A program made the position numbers and the translations under genes. This document shows positions 1 to 7,709 of a stretch of DNA of 16,258 bases, piece by piece. The notes beneath the pieces were generated by a model that worked only from the letters and a program-made list of their open reading frames with translations, made no database searches and was not told where the DNA came from. This DNA comes from Candidatus Njordarchaeota archaeon (GTDB taxonomy: Archaea > Asgardarchaeota > Njordarchaeia > Njordarchaeales > Njordarchaeaceae). Each line of letters begins with the position of its first letter. Positions within the stretch are counted from its first letter, which is position 1. The stretch is from positions 1 through 16,258 of the forward strand of contig JAHKLF010000009.1 in the NCBI GenBank assembly GCA_029856615.1, in the 5' to 3' direction.

Positions 1-1272
1 ATGGAGGAACCGATTAGGTATGCCTCGAATGACCCAATTGAGAGATGGTTATTTGATACATTACTGTTAGATGCTGAACCAGTAAAACTCGATGAGAATG
101 ATTTACGCGCGATTACGAATCTGAAAGTACGTTTGGAGAAGGTAAATTTGGAAGAATTGTTTTTAGGCAGAAAAGAGGATGATCTACGACAATTTATAGG
201 GATATATGTTTTTGCGCACTACAGAAATGAGCCTAAAGATTTAGCTATCATGGCTGACGCCCCGCATTATGAGGCTTATGCATTGAGAGTTCCCTCTGGT
301 AGAATTGTAACATCATTATTAGTTGCGCTAGAGGGAGGATTGCCTAAGAAAGTAATATGGGAAATCTATAAGGATAAATCAGCGGAACCTTCTGGGCATT
401 TAATCCCCGTGGCTATTGAAAAACATTATAGAACTATTACATTCCCCAAATTGCGGGGATATAGAATCGTAAGGATTGCAACGCATCCTGATGTAATGAG
501 TAAAGGGCTGGGTAGTAAGGCTTTAAAGGAATTAATTAAAATTGCTCAAGAGCGGGGATTCGCGTGGATAGGAGCCGGTTTTGGAGCAAATGAAAGGCTA
601 CTTCGATTTTGGCTTAAGAATAAGTTTGTCCCTATTCATGTCTCTCCAATGCGTAATAAAGTGTCTGGAGAATATACCACTATAGTTATAAGACCTCTGA
701 AGGAGGAATTAGAGCAGATAGTCAGAGAGTATTATAGAGAATTCAGAATACGACTTGTTGAATGGCTTAGATATGTGCACTACGATATGGAACCAAGACT
801 AGCAAGGCTTCTTCTCAAGGGAGGATATATTTGGGGTCGCGTAGAGAGACCATATAGATATGAGCCTAGATTAACAGAAGTTCAAAAGAAGCGTATTGCG
901 GCGTATCATATGGGGATCCTAAGCTACGAGTTAGCATCAGATGCTATTCAGGAACTAATCAAAGCTTACTTTATTGATGAAGATCCTGATAAACCAGAAT
1001 TAGACGAATTAACCGAATTAGTAATAATTGCGAGAGTTTTACAAGCAAGAACATGGGCCCAAACTTTAGATTTAGTTAATGAAAATCTAACTCGAAAGAA
1101 GGCTATGAAGCTCTTTGGCAAAGCTGTAATCACGCTGTATAGGTATTTCGTTAAAGAGAGGGAACAGGAAGAGGAAGCACGACGATATGGTGTGAAAAAA
1201 TTGGAAATTAGTGAATATTGGACGGAGAAAGGTACTTCAGAGGAAGAGGAAGATTACGAGAGACTCACATGA
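1..1272 (+). CDS. tmcA: tRNA(Met) cytidine acetyltransferase TmcA, C-terminal part (cut by window start)
   Basis: This is the C-terminal half of the TmcA/NAT10/Kre33 family, which makes N4-acetylcytidine in RNA using acetyl-CoA and ATP. Seen here: the GNAT acetyltransferase domain, with the acetyl-CoA loop in HPDVMSKGLGSKAL (about residues 162-175 of the fragment) and the family-typical GFGANERLLRFWLKNKFVP stretch, then a C-terminal region that in this family binds RNA. Family members are usually near 700-800 residues and carry an N-terminal DUF1726 plus RecD-like helicase module. Those parts are absent, and the first visible residues (EPIRYAS, then DPIERWLF) match the middle of the family. 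The ATG at position 1 is therefore very probably an internal Met and the gene continues upstream of the window. The stop is TGA at 1270-1272, followed by a minus-strand C/D sRNA. Identity is secure; the true start is not visible. Confidence 0.93.
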   Translation: MEEPIRYASNDPIERWLFDTLLLDAEPVKLDENDLRAITNLKVRLEKVNLEELFLGRKEDDLRQFIGIYVFAHYRNEPKDLAIMADAPHYEAYALRVPSGRIVTSLLVALEGGLPKKVIWEIYKDKSAEPSGHLIPVAIEKHYRTITFPKLRGYRIVRIATHPDVMSKGLGSKALKELIKIAQERGFAWIGAGFGANERLLRFWLKNKFVPIHVSPMRNKVSGEYTTIVIRPLKEELEQIVREYYREFRIRLVEWLRYVHYDMEPRLARLLLKGGYIWGRVERPYRYEPRLTEVQKKRIAAYHMGILSYELASDAIQELIKAYFIDEDPDKPELDELTELVIIARVLQARTWAQTLDLVNENLTRKKAMKLFGKAVITLYRYFVKEREQEEEARRYGVKKLEISEYWTEKGTSEEEEDYERLT

Positions 1273-1291
1273 TGCTAATGAACCATAATCT

Positions 1292-1342
1292 TCAGATTGC
1301 CGAGTTATCTTCATGAAAATCAGGTGTAGCGGGAATCATCAT
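1292..1342 (-). ncRNA. Box C/D guide sRNA (sRNA-A)
   Basis: Read on the minus strand this is a complete archaeal box C/D sRNA. C box ATGATGA (1342-1336), 12-nt D' guide TTCCCGCTACAC (1335-1324), D' box CTGA (1323-1320), 5-nt spacer, C' box ATGAAGA (1314-1308), 12-nt D guide TAACTCGGCAAT (1307-1296), D box CTGA (1295-1292). Both guide intervals are exactly 12 nt, the archaeal norm. Such RNAs assemble with L7Ae, Nop5 and fibrillarin to direct 2'-O-methylation of rRNA or tRNA. I did not recognise the targets. It runs convergently toward the end of tmcA and divergently from the MFS gene. Boundaries are given as C to D box; the mature RNA would extend a few nt at each end. Confidence 0.88.
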
Positions 1343-1369
1343 TGCATTAGTTAAAAATTGTCTTTGTAT

Positions 1370-1386
1370 GAGTAAAATTTTTACTC
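1370..1386. promoter_or_regulatory. 17-bp palindrome in a divergent promoter region
   Basis: GAGTAAAATTTTTACTC is a perfect inverted repeat, 8-bp arms around one central base. It lies just upstream of the TATA-like element of the MFS gene and about 28-44 bp upstream of the C box of minus-strand sRNA-A, so it sits where a regulator could affect either promoter. Its AT core could also serve as the TATA element for the sRNA. An operator role is inference. Confidence 0.4.
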
Positions 1387-1388
1387 TT

Positions 1389-1398
1389 AAACATATTT
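1389..1398 (+). promoter_or_regulatory. Putative TATA box for the MFS transporter gene
   Basis: AT-rich element aaacatattt about 33-42 bp before the ATG at 1431. This spacing fits an archaeal promoter with a short leader. A weak ribosome binding site GGTG (1422-1425) lies 5 bp before the ATG. Confidence 0.4.
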
Positions 1399-1430
1399 AT
1401 CACGTGTAGTATATCTCAGATGGTGTAGAA

Positions 1431-2846
1431 ATGTCTAATGATGATAATTTTGTAGCATTCACTAAGAGAAAAGAGACTTTACTTATGATCTCAATAATTT
1501 CCATGCTTGTTTCAACGCAAATCTATATCCTGATCCCGAATTATCCATTAATTGCACAAGAATTTAATGTTACTCACATGCATCTTGGAATAATGTCTGG
1601 CTTCTATCTGCTAATTATTGGGCTCTCAGCTATCCCTTGGGGATATATATCCGATAAAATTGAGAACAGAAAGCTCCTTCTCGTCATATCAGTATCCCTT
1701 GTTATCCTTTTTACCTATCTATCGGCTGTTGCTCCTCATTTTATTTGGCTTTTAATATGCCAGTTATTGGCGGGATTCTTCCTAGGACCCGTTATCCCCA
1801 TATCATACAGCATATTAGCAGATCTATTTAGAATAGGTGAAAGAGTGCAGATTTTCAATATTTGGGGTATTATCTCGAGCATTGGCTCAGGAATCGGATT
1901 TGCAGGGGGTCTTTTACTCGGCGTGTGGAGCGGGTGGAGATCTGCATTATTATTTGGGATTATTCCTTTATTATTTGCTTTGCTTCTCTCATTATTTATA
2001 AGAGAGCCGCCTAGAGCCGGAGCTGAGGAAGAGCTCTATGATCTAATAATATTGAGTGGAGCAAAATATTCATATAAAATTTCAAAAGAGGGGTTCATCG
2101 AGATTATTCGGAGTAAAACAAACATCTTTCTAACACTTCAATCGATTTTCACGTACATTGCATGGGGGAGTTTCAGCACATGGGGAATTCATGCAATTGC
2201 GTTAGAATCAAAAACAAGCACTATTATAGCTACAATATTGCTGGGGATTGCAAGTGCGGGGAACCTAGGAGCATTCATATTAGCTCCTATTGCGGATAAA
2301 TTACGACTGAAAAAGCCAGAATATAAAGCTGTATTTGCTTCTACTATGGCTCTCGGGGAGGCTTTTTTCCTTATAGCGATGTTTACTTTCTTACCAATAA
2401 TTGATTTTTATGAAAATAACCTTATGCCGGCTCTTAGATGGACGCTAAACATAGTTATAAGTGATTCATCGATAAGCGTGGCTGTTACATTTGGATTCAT
2501 TGGAATTTTCGCGGGCTCGATACTAAGACCCATTAGAGATTCTATTATTTCCGATGTGAACTTACCAGAGAGGAGAGCTACTGCAATATCGATTATGTGG
2601 ATCTTCAGTTTATTTGGGAGAAGCATAGGTATAGTACTAACCGGCTTTCTATCAGATTATTTAAATTCGCTTAGATTAGCAATAATTCTATCCCAGTCAT
2701 TTATGATTCTAGCGAGTATTACTTTTTTACTCGTGATTCTTTCTTACAAGAGCGAGCTAGCCACTACTAAGGAAATCTTATTAGGGAGAAGAGAGATTTT
2801 AAAGAATTATATAGAAAAGCTCAAGAAATTTCAAGAGCCCTCCTAA
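1431..2846 (+). CDS. Major facilitator superfamily (MFS) transporter
   Basis: A 471-residue membrane protein with about 12 hydrophobic segments, the usual MFS size. The loop after the second helix carries the MFS signature motif A in the form GYISDKIENRK (residues 71-81). The second half has a related SDYLNS loop, and a hydrophilic central loop with REPPRAG (around residue 190-197) separates the two six-helix bundles. MFS proteins move small solutes by uniport, symport or antiport; the substrate cannot be read from sequence. The general look (ADLF, the GWR loop, the central REPP) resembles the Spinster-like or sugar-phosphate branches, but this is a weak impression. It has its own promoter region with a palindrome at 1370-1386. 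Its 3' end overlaps the convergent NOG1-like gene by 26 bp. Confidence 0.88.
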   Translation: MSNDDNFVAFTKRKETLLMISIISMLVSTQIYILIPNYPLIAQEFNVTHMHLGIMSGFYLLIIGLSAIPWGYISDKIENRKLLLVISVSLVILFTYLSAVAPHFIWLLICQLLAGFFLGPVIPISYSILADLFRIGERVQIFNIWGIISSIGSGIGFAGGLLLGVWSGWRSALLFGIIPLLFALLLSLFIREPPRAGAEEELYDLIILSGAKYSYKISKEGFIEIIRSKTNIFLTLQSIFTYIAWGSFSTWGIHAIALESKTSTIIATILLGIASAGNLGAFILAPIADKLRLKKPEYKAVFASTMALGEAFFLIAMFTFLPIIDFYENNLMPALRWTLNIVISDSSISVAVTFGFIGIFAGSILRPIRDSIISDVNLPERRATAISIMWIFSLFGRSIGIVLTGFLSDYLNSLRLAIILSQSFMILASITFLLVILSYKSELATTKEILLGRREILKNYIEKLKKFQEPS

Positions 2847-3936
2847 TTCTTTCTGTGAGGATATTTAAATTATATCCGTTCTTAGCACTTATCTCAATAT
2901 ACTCTTTGTTTTCTTTTTTTGTGATGTACTCCCGCAGTTTTGTAATTAAATCATCATCTCTGATATCAACCTTATTAATTGCGATAATCGCGGGTTTATC
3001 TCTTCCTAGAAACTCCCTAACTGTTTTATAAACCCTAATCTGTTCATCATAGTCCATAACGCGCTCATATGATCCATCAAACAAAAAAACTATTATGTCA
3101 GCTAGGTACTTTATGGCATTTAGGGCTAGTAATTCGGGCTCTTTTCTCTCATTGATTGGACGATCAAAAAGTCCTGGTGTATCTGCTATTTGCGCTTTTC
3201 CAATAATTATGCCATTCTCAATGAAATTAATGTGGCCGAATGTAATATTCTTCGTTGTAAATGGATATGATGCTATTTCCACACGAGCGTTGGAAACAGC
3301 TTTAACAAAAGAGCTTTTACCCGCATTAGGAGGCCCACTAACGACAATTGCTGGAAGTGATGGATCATAATCTGGGAGTTTTTTCATCTTCCTAATTAGA
3401 TCCGCCAGTCGCGCTAGTTCTGTGCTTAGACTTTCTATCACGGATGAGATTCTTCCATAAGCTTCTATCCTTAGTTTATCAATTGTATCCAATACCTCTT
3501 TGACCGGTATTTCTTCCGTCTTTTTTGTAGACCTAATCCTTAAAATGTAATCCTCAGCTATACGCTGTACTAGCTTTGCAGCACCATGTATTTTTGCAAT
3601 ATATCGCTTATAATCATCCTTTGATAACCAGATTTCCATCACGGACGCATAAAATGGATGTATATTATCTACTGATGGAAGACTCTTTACTATTTTCAAG
3701 AGTCTCTTGTATAGCTCATTACTAAGCGTTTTTATCCTAGTTATAGTGACGCTCTTCTTTCGCTTTATTATATTCAATCTAATTCCTCCTGGAGGTGATA
3801 TTCTTAGAGCTTTTTTAAATGCGGTATCTAAGATCTCTTTTGGATCCTTTGGGATATAGATGGATCTAAAAGGATTACCTTTTGCGTAACGACTTTCCCT
3901 CATATTAATACGTGAGTTCACTGCTTTTACACCCAT
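2821..3936 (-). CDS. NOG1-like ribosome-biogenesis GTPase
   Basis: A GTPase of the Obg/NOG1 group, 371 residues. A helical N-terminal region (about 20-190) precedes the G domain. Visible G motifs: P-loop GPPNAGKSS (201-209), switch I PFTTKN (225-230), DTPG (252-255), NKVD (321-324) and SAK (350-352). In eukaryotes NOG1 acts in 60S subunit maturation; the archaeal proteins are shorter and keep the N-terminal NOG1 domain plus the G domain, as here, so a role in large-subunit assembly is expected. The chosen ATG (3936) has only a weak upstream GAG. Met12 (3903) is an alternative start, closer to the conserved NPFRSIYIPKDPKEILD segment. A TATA-like AT stretch (about 3980-3993, minus sense) precedes it. 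It is divergent from the GTPase-roadblock gene and overlaps the MFS gene end by 26 bp. Confidence 0.9.
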   Translation of the reverse strand: MGVKAVNSRINMRESRYAKGNPFRSIYIPKDPKEILDTAFKKALRISPPGGIRLNIIKRKKSVTITRIKTLSNELYKRLLKIVKSLPSVDNIHPFYASVMEIWLSKDDYKRYIAKIHGAAKLVQRIAEDYILRIRSTKKTEEIPVKEVLDTIDKLRIEAYGRISSVIESLSTELARLADLIRKMKKLPDYDPSLPAIVVSGPPNAGKSSFVKAVSNARVEIASYPFTTKNITFGHINFIENGIIIGKAQIADTPGLFDRPINERKEPELLALNAIKYLADIIVFLFDGSYERVMDYDEQIRVYKTVREFLGRDKPAIIAINKVDIRDDDLITKLREYITKKENKEYIEISAKNGYNLNILTERIRRALEIS

Positions 3937-4118
3937 TAACTTCTCGGCATAATTGGTTCATCAATATGATGTCACCAGTAAAAATAAATAAACGATATTT
4001 CGGTATCAAATTTATATTCGAAATATTATTGAGAATTCCCACATATTAAATTCATTTAAACAAAGGCCACATTGTTATTGTAGTATTCGTAACTTTGTTA
4101 CTCTGTATAATTTTTATT

Positions 4119-4123
4119 GAGGT
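4119..4123 (+). promoter_or_regulatory. Ribosome binding site deciding a TTG start
   Basis: GAGGT followed by 7 nt and then TTG at 4131. The longest open frame begins at a TTG at 4095 without any such site and would add a 12-residue hydrophobic leader. The site argues for 4131. Confidence 0.65.
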
Positions 4124-4130
4124 AGTTATC

Positions 4131-5246
4131 TTGGAAGAAACAGCAGAAGAGAGGAAACTTCCATTAATAAAGATAGCTCTCTTCGGACCATCAAACTCAG
4201 GAAAGACAGCATTTTTGCTAACATTCTTAGGCCGTCCTTCAGAGGAGCTATCCCCGACAACTGAAGCAAAAAGTTATGAAATCCAACGAACATTTTATCG
4301 AAAAATGGAAGGTAAGAAGGTCCCATTAGAAGTGTATAGACTAATGATAGTCGATTTACCTGGAAAAGAAGGATATGATAATATTCGAGTTCTTAGTCTA
4401 GCTAAATGTGTTGGAATAATTCTTTTTTATGACGCTACAGATCCTATATCCGCACAAATGCTTCACAGAATGGTGGATGAAGAGATAGTTGGGGGAGGAT
4501 TTATACCTAATCTATTAGGAATTGTGATTGTGGGTACAAAAAAAGATTTAGGCGTAAACGTCGAAGCGATAAAAATAGGTGAAAAATTAGCTGACAGTCT
4601 TACTAATGAAATAAAATCTTACTGGAACTATGAAGTTCCTCATTTAATTATAAACGCATTAAATCAAGAAGAAGTAAGGACTGTCTTAAACATTCTTGAG
4701 CATTTATTCATATCCTTAACAGCTCCTAGAGACTTGATAGAAAGTTTATCGGCTAAACGGTATATCGCTGCCCTGCCTGCTAAGGTAGTTATTAAAAAAG
4801 CCGAAACTCCAGAGATTAAAGCATTAGAGAGAACAGAGGTTATCGAAGAAATAGAGGTACCGGCAATTGAGAGAATCAGAGAGGTGAAATATTTAATATA
4901 TCCAGTGGATAGAATATGGGAAATTCTCAAAAGCTTAGGTAGTCGATTCCCTGAAATAGAATTTATATTATTAGCTAGAAAAGCAGCTGAAGGGGCAATT
5001 TATGTGGCTTTTTATCCCGGAGAGAAATCAGAAGAAAATATCCCAGAAGAGCTTGTCAATACGGTTCTCAGTCTTGATAATGTGATAGCAGAGCTACTAA
5101 GAATGGAAGATGTTGGTGATCTTAGTCATATTATATTACATGGAACTAAGAAATCAATAATAATGCTCAGGAAGAAGGTCGGTATACTTGCCATAAAAAC
5201 GAAAGAAAAACCTTCTGAGGAGCTGTTAAATTTGCTGACGAAATGA
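4131..5246 (+). CDS. Small Ras/Rag-like GTPase fused to a C-terminal roadblock/LC7-like domain
   Basis: A 371-residue protein from TTG 4131 (383 if the upstream TTG 4095 is used). Residues about 12-205 form a P-loop GTPase: GPSNSGKT (19-26), a threonine-bearing switch I region SPTTEAKS, DLPG (75-78) and TKKD (136-139) as the guanine-specificity motif. DLPG in place of DTxG and TKKD in place of NKxD are small-GTPase variants. A charged linker rich in Glu, Val and Ile follows (about 215-255). The last ~110 residues alternate helix and strand, ending in a beta hairpin pattern (HIILHGTKKSIIMLRKKVG) like roadblock/LC7 domains. That N-terminal GTPase plus C-terminal roadblock order is the architecture of eukaryotic Rag/Gtr GTPases; the roadblock call is from pattern only. 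First gene of a likely four-gene operon, 18 bp before the epimerase. Confidence 0.7.
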   Translation: MEETAEERKLPLIKIALFGPSNSGKTAFLLTFLGRPSEELSPTTEAKSYEIQRTFYRKMEGKKVPLEVYRLMIVDLPGKEGYDNIRVLSLAKCVGIILFYDATDPISAQMLHRMVDEEIVGGGFIPNLLGIVIVGTKKDLGVNVEAIKIGEKLADSLTNEIKSYWNYEVPHLIINALNQEEVRTVLNILEHLFISLTAPRDLIESLSAKRYIAALPAKVVIKKAETPEIKALERTEVIEEIEVPAIERIREVKYLIYPVDRIWEILKSLGSRFPEIEFILLARKAAEGAIYVAFYPGEKSEENIPEELVNTVLSLDNVIAELLRMEDVGDLSHIILHGTKKSIIMLRKKVGILAIKTKEKPSEELLNLLTK

Positions 5247-5264
5247 TGCTAGGGGATCATAAAT

Positions 5265-6416
5265 ATGGAGAGAAATAGAGAAGAGTTATTAACAAGAATC
5301 TATTCGTATGCAAAAAAAGTGTGTGATGAAATAATGAATGTTGAGTTATATACAACTATATTGCGATATCATAAACCGTTCGAAATAGCAACGCAACGCG
5401 TTGACCAAGAGGAGATGATATTAGTTTTAGTTAAAACAAGAGAGAACATCATTGGGATAGGCGAGGGTAATCTTCCTGAGTCGCAAGATGAGAAAGATAA
5501 AATTCTAAGAAAATTTGTATATTACGCAGGAATTATAAGAGAATCTTCTATTGAGGAAGCATTCGAGCTCTTTGTTAAACGAATTAGTAATGAAGAATCA
5601 TATATAAGAGTGCCTTTTTCACTCGCTATACTAGACATAATTGCCAGAGCTAATGAAATGCGATTCGGAGAGTTATTCGGTAAGATTTTAATGGAGCAGA
5701 TATTAACGGATATCACGATTGGCATAGAACCTATAGAGGAAACAATAGAAGACGTAAAGAAAGCGTTAGACGAGGGATTCAAAGCTATAAAGCTAAAGGT
5801 TGGGAAAGGAGGGATAAGAAAGGATTTAGAAAGAATTGAGAGTGTTTGGAAAATATTACCAGAAGGCACTTCACTTAGAGTGGATGCTAATCAAGGTTGG
5901 AGTCTAGAAGAAGGAAAGAAGATATTGAAAGAGATAGAAAAGAGGGGAATTGATATTGAACTATTAGAACAGCCATTAAAACGAAGTATGATTAGGGAAA
6001 TGAGCGAGCTGAGGAGCATTACAACCATACCAATAATAGCGGATGAAAGCGCTAGAGTCACGGAAGATGTATATAAGCTTAAAGGTTGTGTAGATGGTGT
6101 AAATCTCAAATTGTGGAAAGCAGGAGATCCTGTAGAAGTTATCAGCATGGGACGAGTAGCTAGAGATTTAGGAATGATCGTAATGATCGGTTGTTCGAGT
6201 GAGACGAATATTGGAATAACCGCAGATGCCTATATGGCATCAGTTATCCCTATAAACTATGCAGATTTAGATTCTGACTTATTAAAAGAGGACATATTAA
6301 TCAGTAAGAGAACAGTATTAAAAAGCGGTTATAGGATTCTTCCTAAGGGATACGGGCTTAATATAGAATTAAATGATTTAATTGAAGAAAATGTTAATAA
6401 AATATATCCGACATAG
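5265..6416 (+). CDS. Enolase-superfamily enzyme, dipeptide (L-Ala-D/L-Glu type) epimerase-like
   Basis: A 383-residue member of the mandelate racemase/muconate lactonizing branch of the enolase superfamily: an N-terminal capping domain (to about 140) and a TIM barrel. Catalytic features seen: KLK (176-178) with Lys178 as the likely base, metal ligands Asp207 in VDANQGW, Glu235 in LLEQP and Asp260 in IADES, and Lys282 in VNLKLWKAGD as the opposing base. The barrel-end segment MIGCSSETNIGITADAY (from 307) resembles the GCMxES region of dipeptide epimerases, so epimerisation of a dipeptide is the best guess. OSBS or another racemase of the same subgroup is possible, because this family is poorly predictable at substrate level. 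The ribosome binding site AGGGGATCAT (5251-5260) precedes the ATG. Second gene of the operon. Confidence 0.82.
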   Translation: MERNREELLTRIYSYAKKVCDEIMNVELYTTILRYHKPFEIATQRVDQEEMILVLVKTRENIIGIGEGNLPESQDEKDKILRKFVYYAGIIRESSIEEAFELFVKRISNEESYIRVPFSLAILDIIARANEMRFGELFGKILMEQILTDITIGIEPIEETIEDVKKALDEGFKAIKLKVGKGGIRKDLERIESVWKILPEGTSLRVDANQGWSLEEGKKILKEIEKRGIDIELLEQPLKRSMIREMSELRSITTIPIIADESARVTEDVYKLKGCVDGVNLKLWKAGDPVEVISMGRVARDLGMIVMIGCSSETNIGITADAYMASVIPINYADLDSDLLKEDILISKRTVLKSGYRILPKGYGLNIELNDLIEENVNKIYPT

Positions 6417-6435
6417 CCTTTAAAATTTCATAATT

Positions 6436-7233
6436 ATGCCAGTGAAAAAGAAGGTGATTCTTCTGAGCGCCTTAAGAATAACCTCTCCCAAATTCTTTAG
6501 AATAGTTGAAGAAAAACCTATTGAAAGCGGAAAGTATAAAGTATTGATAGTCGCGATTCCAGAAGTAGGTTTAGTTAGTATTCTTGTTGCAAGGAAACTA
6601 ATTAAGGATCTCAAAATGGAGCGTGTAGGATTTGTTTTCTCGGAACCAACTTCTATTCTAATAAGGTTTGAAAATAGAAAACCTCAGCCAGTAATTAGAT
6701 TATTTGCCAGAGATGATATCCTTCTTCTTCTCTATGAGGCACCTATTGATCCATTAATGATGATACCATTAGCTAACCTCATAATCAAACTTATAGATGA
6801 GAAAAACATAGATTTACCAATAATGTTGGCTTCGGCACCAAGCCAAGCGAGAATGGCGAAAAGTGATTCAGAGATATCTGTGATAGGCGCTCCTGTAGGT
6901 GATTATGCAATTAAAGCTCTAGAGAAAGCTAATATCCAGTTTATCAGCAATGGTACATTAAGTGGACCATTCGCATATGTACTGAATGATCGATTAGTAA
7001 AGAACAAATCTGGATTAGTATTACTATCAGAAACATTCCCCACCCCATTCGCAGCAGACCCCGCAAGCGCTGCTAAACTGCTAGAAGCACTTGCTAAAAT
7101 CCTAAATAGGGAAGAGGAAATCGATACGAGAGAGCTTCTCGAGCGCGCAGAAGAGATAAGACTAGAGATGAGAAAACTGGAGAAGGCGGTTAAAGCTCAG
7201 CTGCCTAAGGAAATAAGCGAATTATATACATAA
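6436..7233 (+). CDS. PAC2 family protein (archaeal proteasome-assembly-chaperone homologue)
   Basis: A 265-residue PAC2-fold protein. It begins with the typical beta strand and glycine turn VLIVAIPEVGLVS (about residues 36-48) followed by the helix ARKLIKDL. Later come the family-like SAPSQARMAKS, GAPVGDYAIKALEKA and the NGTLSGPFAYVLND segment with its small-residue turn. The last ~45 residues (EEIDTRELLERAEEIRLEMRKLEKAVKAQ, split) are a charged helix, probably a coiled coil. Eukaryotic PAC2 and archaeal PbaA/PbaB belong to this family, some acting in proteasome assembly, others of unknown role. It lies 19 bp after the epimerase stop without a clear ribosome binding site and 14 bp before hsp20, in a likely shared transcript. 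The chaperone neighbour agrees with a protein-quality-control role, by context only. Confidence 0.85.
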   Translation: MPVKKKVILLSALRITSPKFFRIVEEKPIESGKYKVLIVAIPEVGLVSILVARKLIKDLKMERVGFVFSEPTSILIRFENRKPQPVIRLFARDDILLLLYEAPIDPLMMIPLANLIIKLIDEKNIDLPIMLASAPSQARMAKSDSEISVIGAPVGDYAIKALEKANIQFISNGTLSGPFAYVLNDRLVKNKSGLVLLSETFPTPFAADPASAAKLLEALAKILNREEEIDTRELLERAEEIRLEMRKLEKAVKAQLPKEISELYT

Positions 7234-7247
7234 AGGAGGGGAGGCGT

Positions 7248-7691
7248 ATGGGAGAGGAATTCTTCTTCTACTATGAATATTATGAGGAAGTTAGATTGAG
7301 AAGGAGGAGACCAAGGGAGCATATATCTCACATAACAGAAGAAGTTGAGGATTTTGTATCCAAAACAGAAGGTGTCGCAAGACCCAGAATTCTTGAGGAA
7401 CACAGACCTGGAGAAATAATTTATTACGTGGAACTGTTAGGGGTATCGAAGAAAGATAATATAAAAATAGAACTAGAGGAGGACACTCTAAGGATTCGAG
7501 CGAGACTTGATAAGGCATTGATGTATCCGGGGCTAACTGGAAGCACAATTTTCAAAGAATATGCTGCTGAGATATCTTTACCATCTTCCCTCAGACCCGA
7601 GGATATCTCAGTATATTTTGATAAGGATAGACATATACTAATAATAAGGGTAAGAAAACGTAGGACGAGTATCCCTATAGAGATAGAGTGA
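7248..7691 (+). CDS. Small heat-shock protein, Hsp20/alpha-crystallin family
   Basis: A 147-residue sHSP, an ATP-independent holdase that binds unfolding proteins. The N-terminal arm is unusually aromatic and acidic (EEFFFYYEYYEE, residues 3-14), followed by an Arg-rich patch RLRRRRPR (16-23). The alpha-crystallin domain spans about 55-137, with strand patterns YYVELLGV, IKIELEEDTLRIRA and the late HILIIRV. The C-terminus has the IxI anchoring motif as IPI (142-144) or IEI (144-146), which docks into neighbouring subunits in oligomers. A strong ribosome binding site GGAGG (7235-7239) lies 8 nt before the ATG, immediately after the PAC2 stop, suggesting higher translation than the upstream genes. 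Last gene of the operon; a T-run at 7719-7730 may end the transcript. Confidence 0.92.
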   Translation: MGEEFFFYYEYYEEVRLRRRRPREHISHITEEVEDFVSKTEGVARPRILEEHRPGEIIYYVELLGVSKKDNIKIELEEDTLRIRARLDKALMYPGLTGSTIFKEYAAEISLPSSLRPEDISVYFDKDRHILIIRVRKRRTSIPIEIE

Positions 7692-7709
7692 AAAACCGGA
7701 TAAACCGAA

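Noticed and set aside
1..1272. A complete 423-residue acetyltransferase starting at position 1
   Set aside because: The first residues match the middle of TmcA and the helicase part is missing only because the window begins here; it is a partial gene, not a short one.
1296..1307. sRNA-A D guide resembling 23S rRNA sequence near E. coli 1670 (AACTCGGCAA)
   Set aside because: The likeness is in the same sense as rRNA, not complementary, so it cannot guide there.
1324..1335. sRNA-A D' guide pairing to the 16S motif GUGUAGCGG
   Set aside because: The nine-base agreement is with the bacterial form of that region as I recall it; the archaeal 16S differs, so I do not assign a target.
1431..1453. 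ATGATGATA at the MFS start as another C box
   Set aside because: No D' or D box at 12-nt spacing follows.
4095..4130. N-terminal hydrophobic leader or membrane anchor on the GTPase-roadblock protein
   Set aside because: It depends on a TTG at 4095 without a ribosome binding site; GAGGT at 4119-4123 points to TTG 4131, making this leader untranslated.
5522..6148. Long minus-strand frames inside the epimerase gene (and similar ones in other genes)
   Set aside because: Serine- and isoleucine-rich antisense shadows of clear plus-strand genes.
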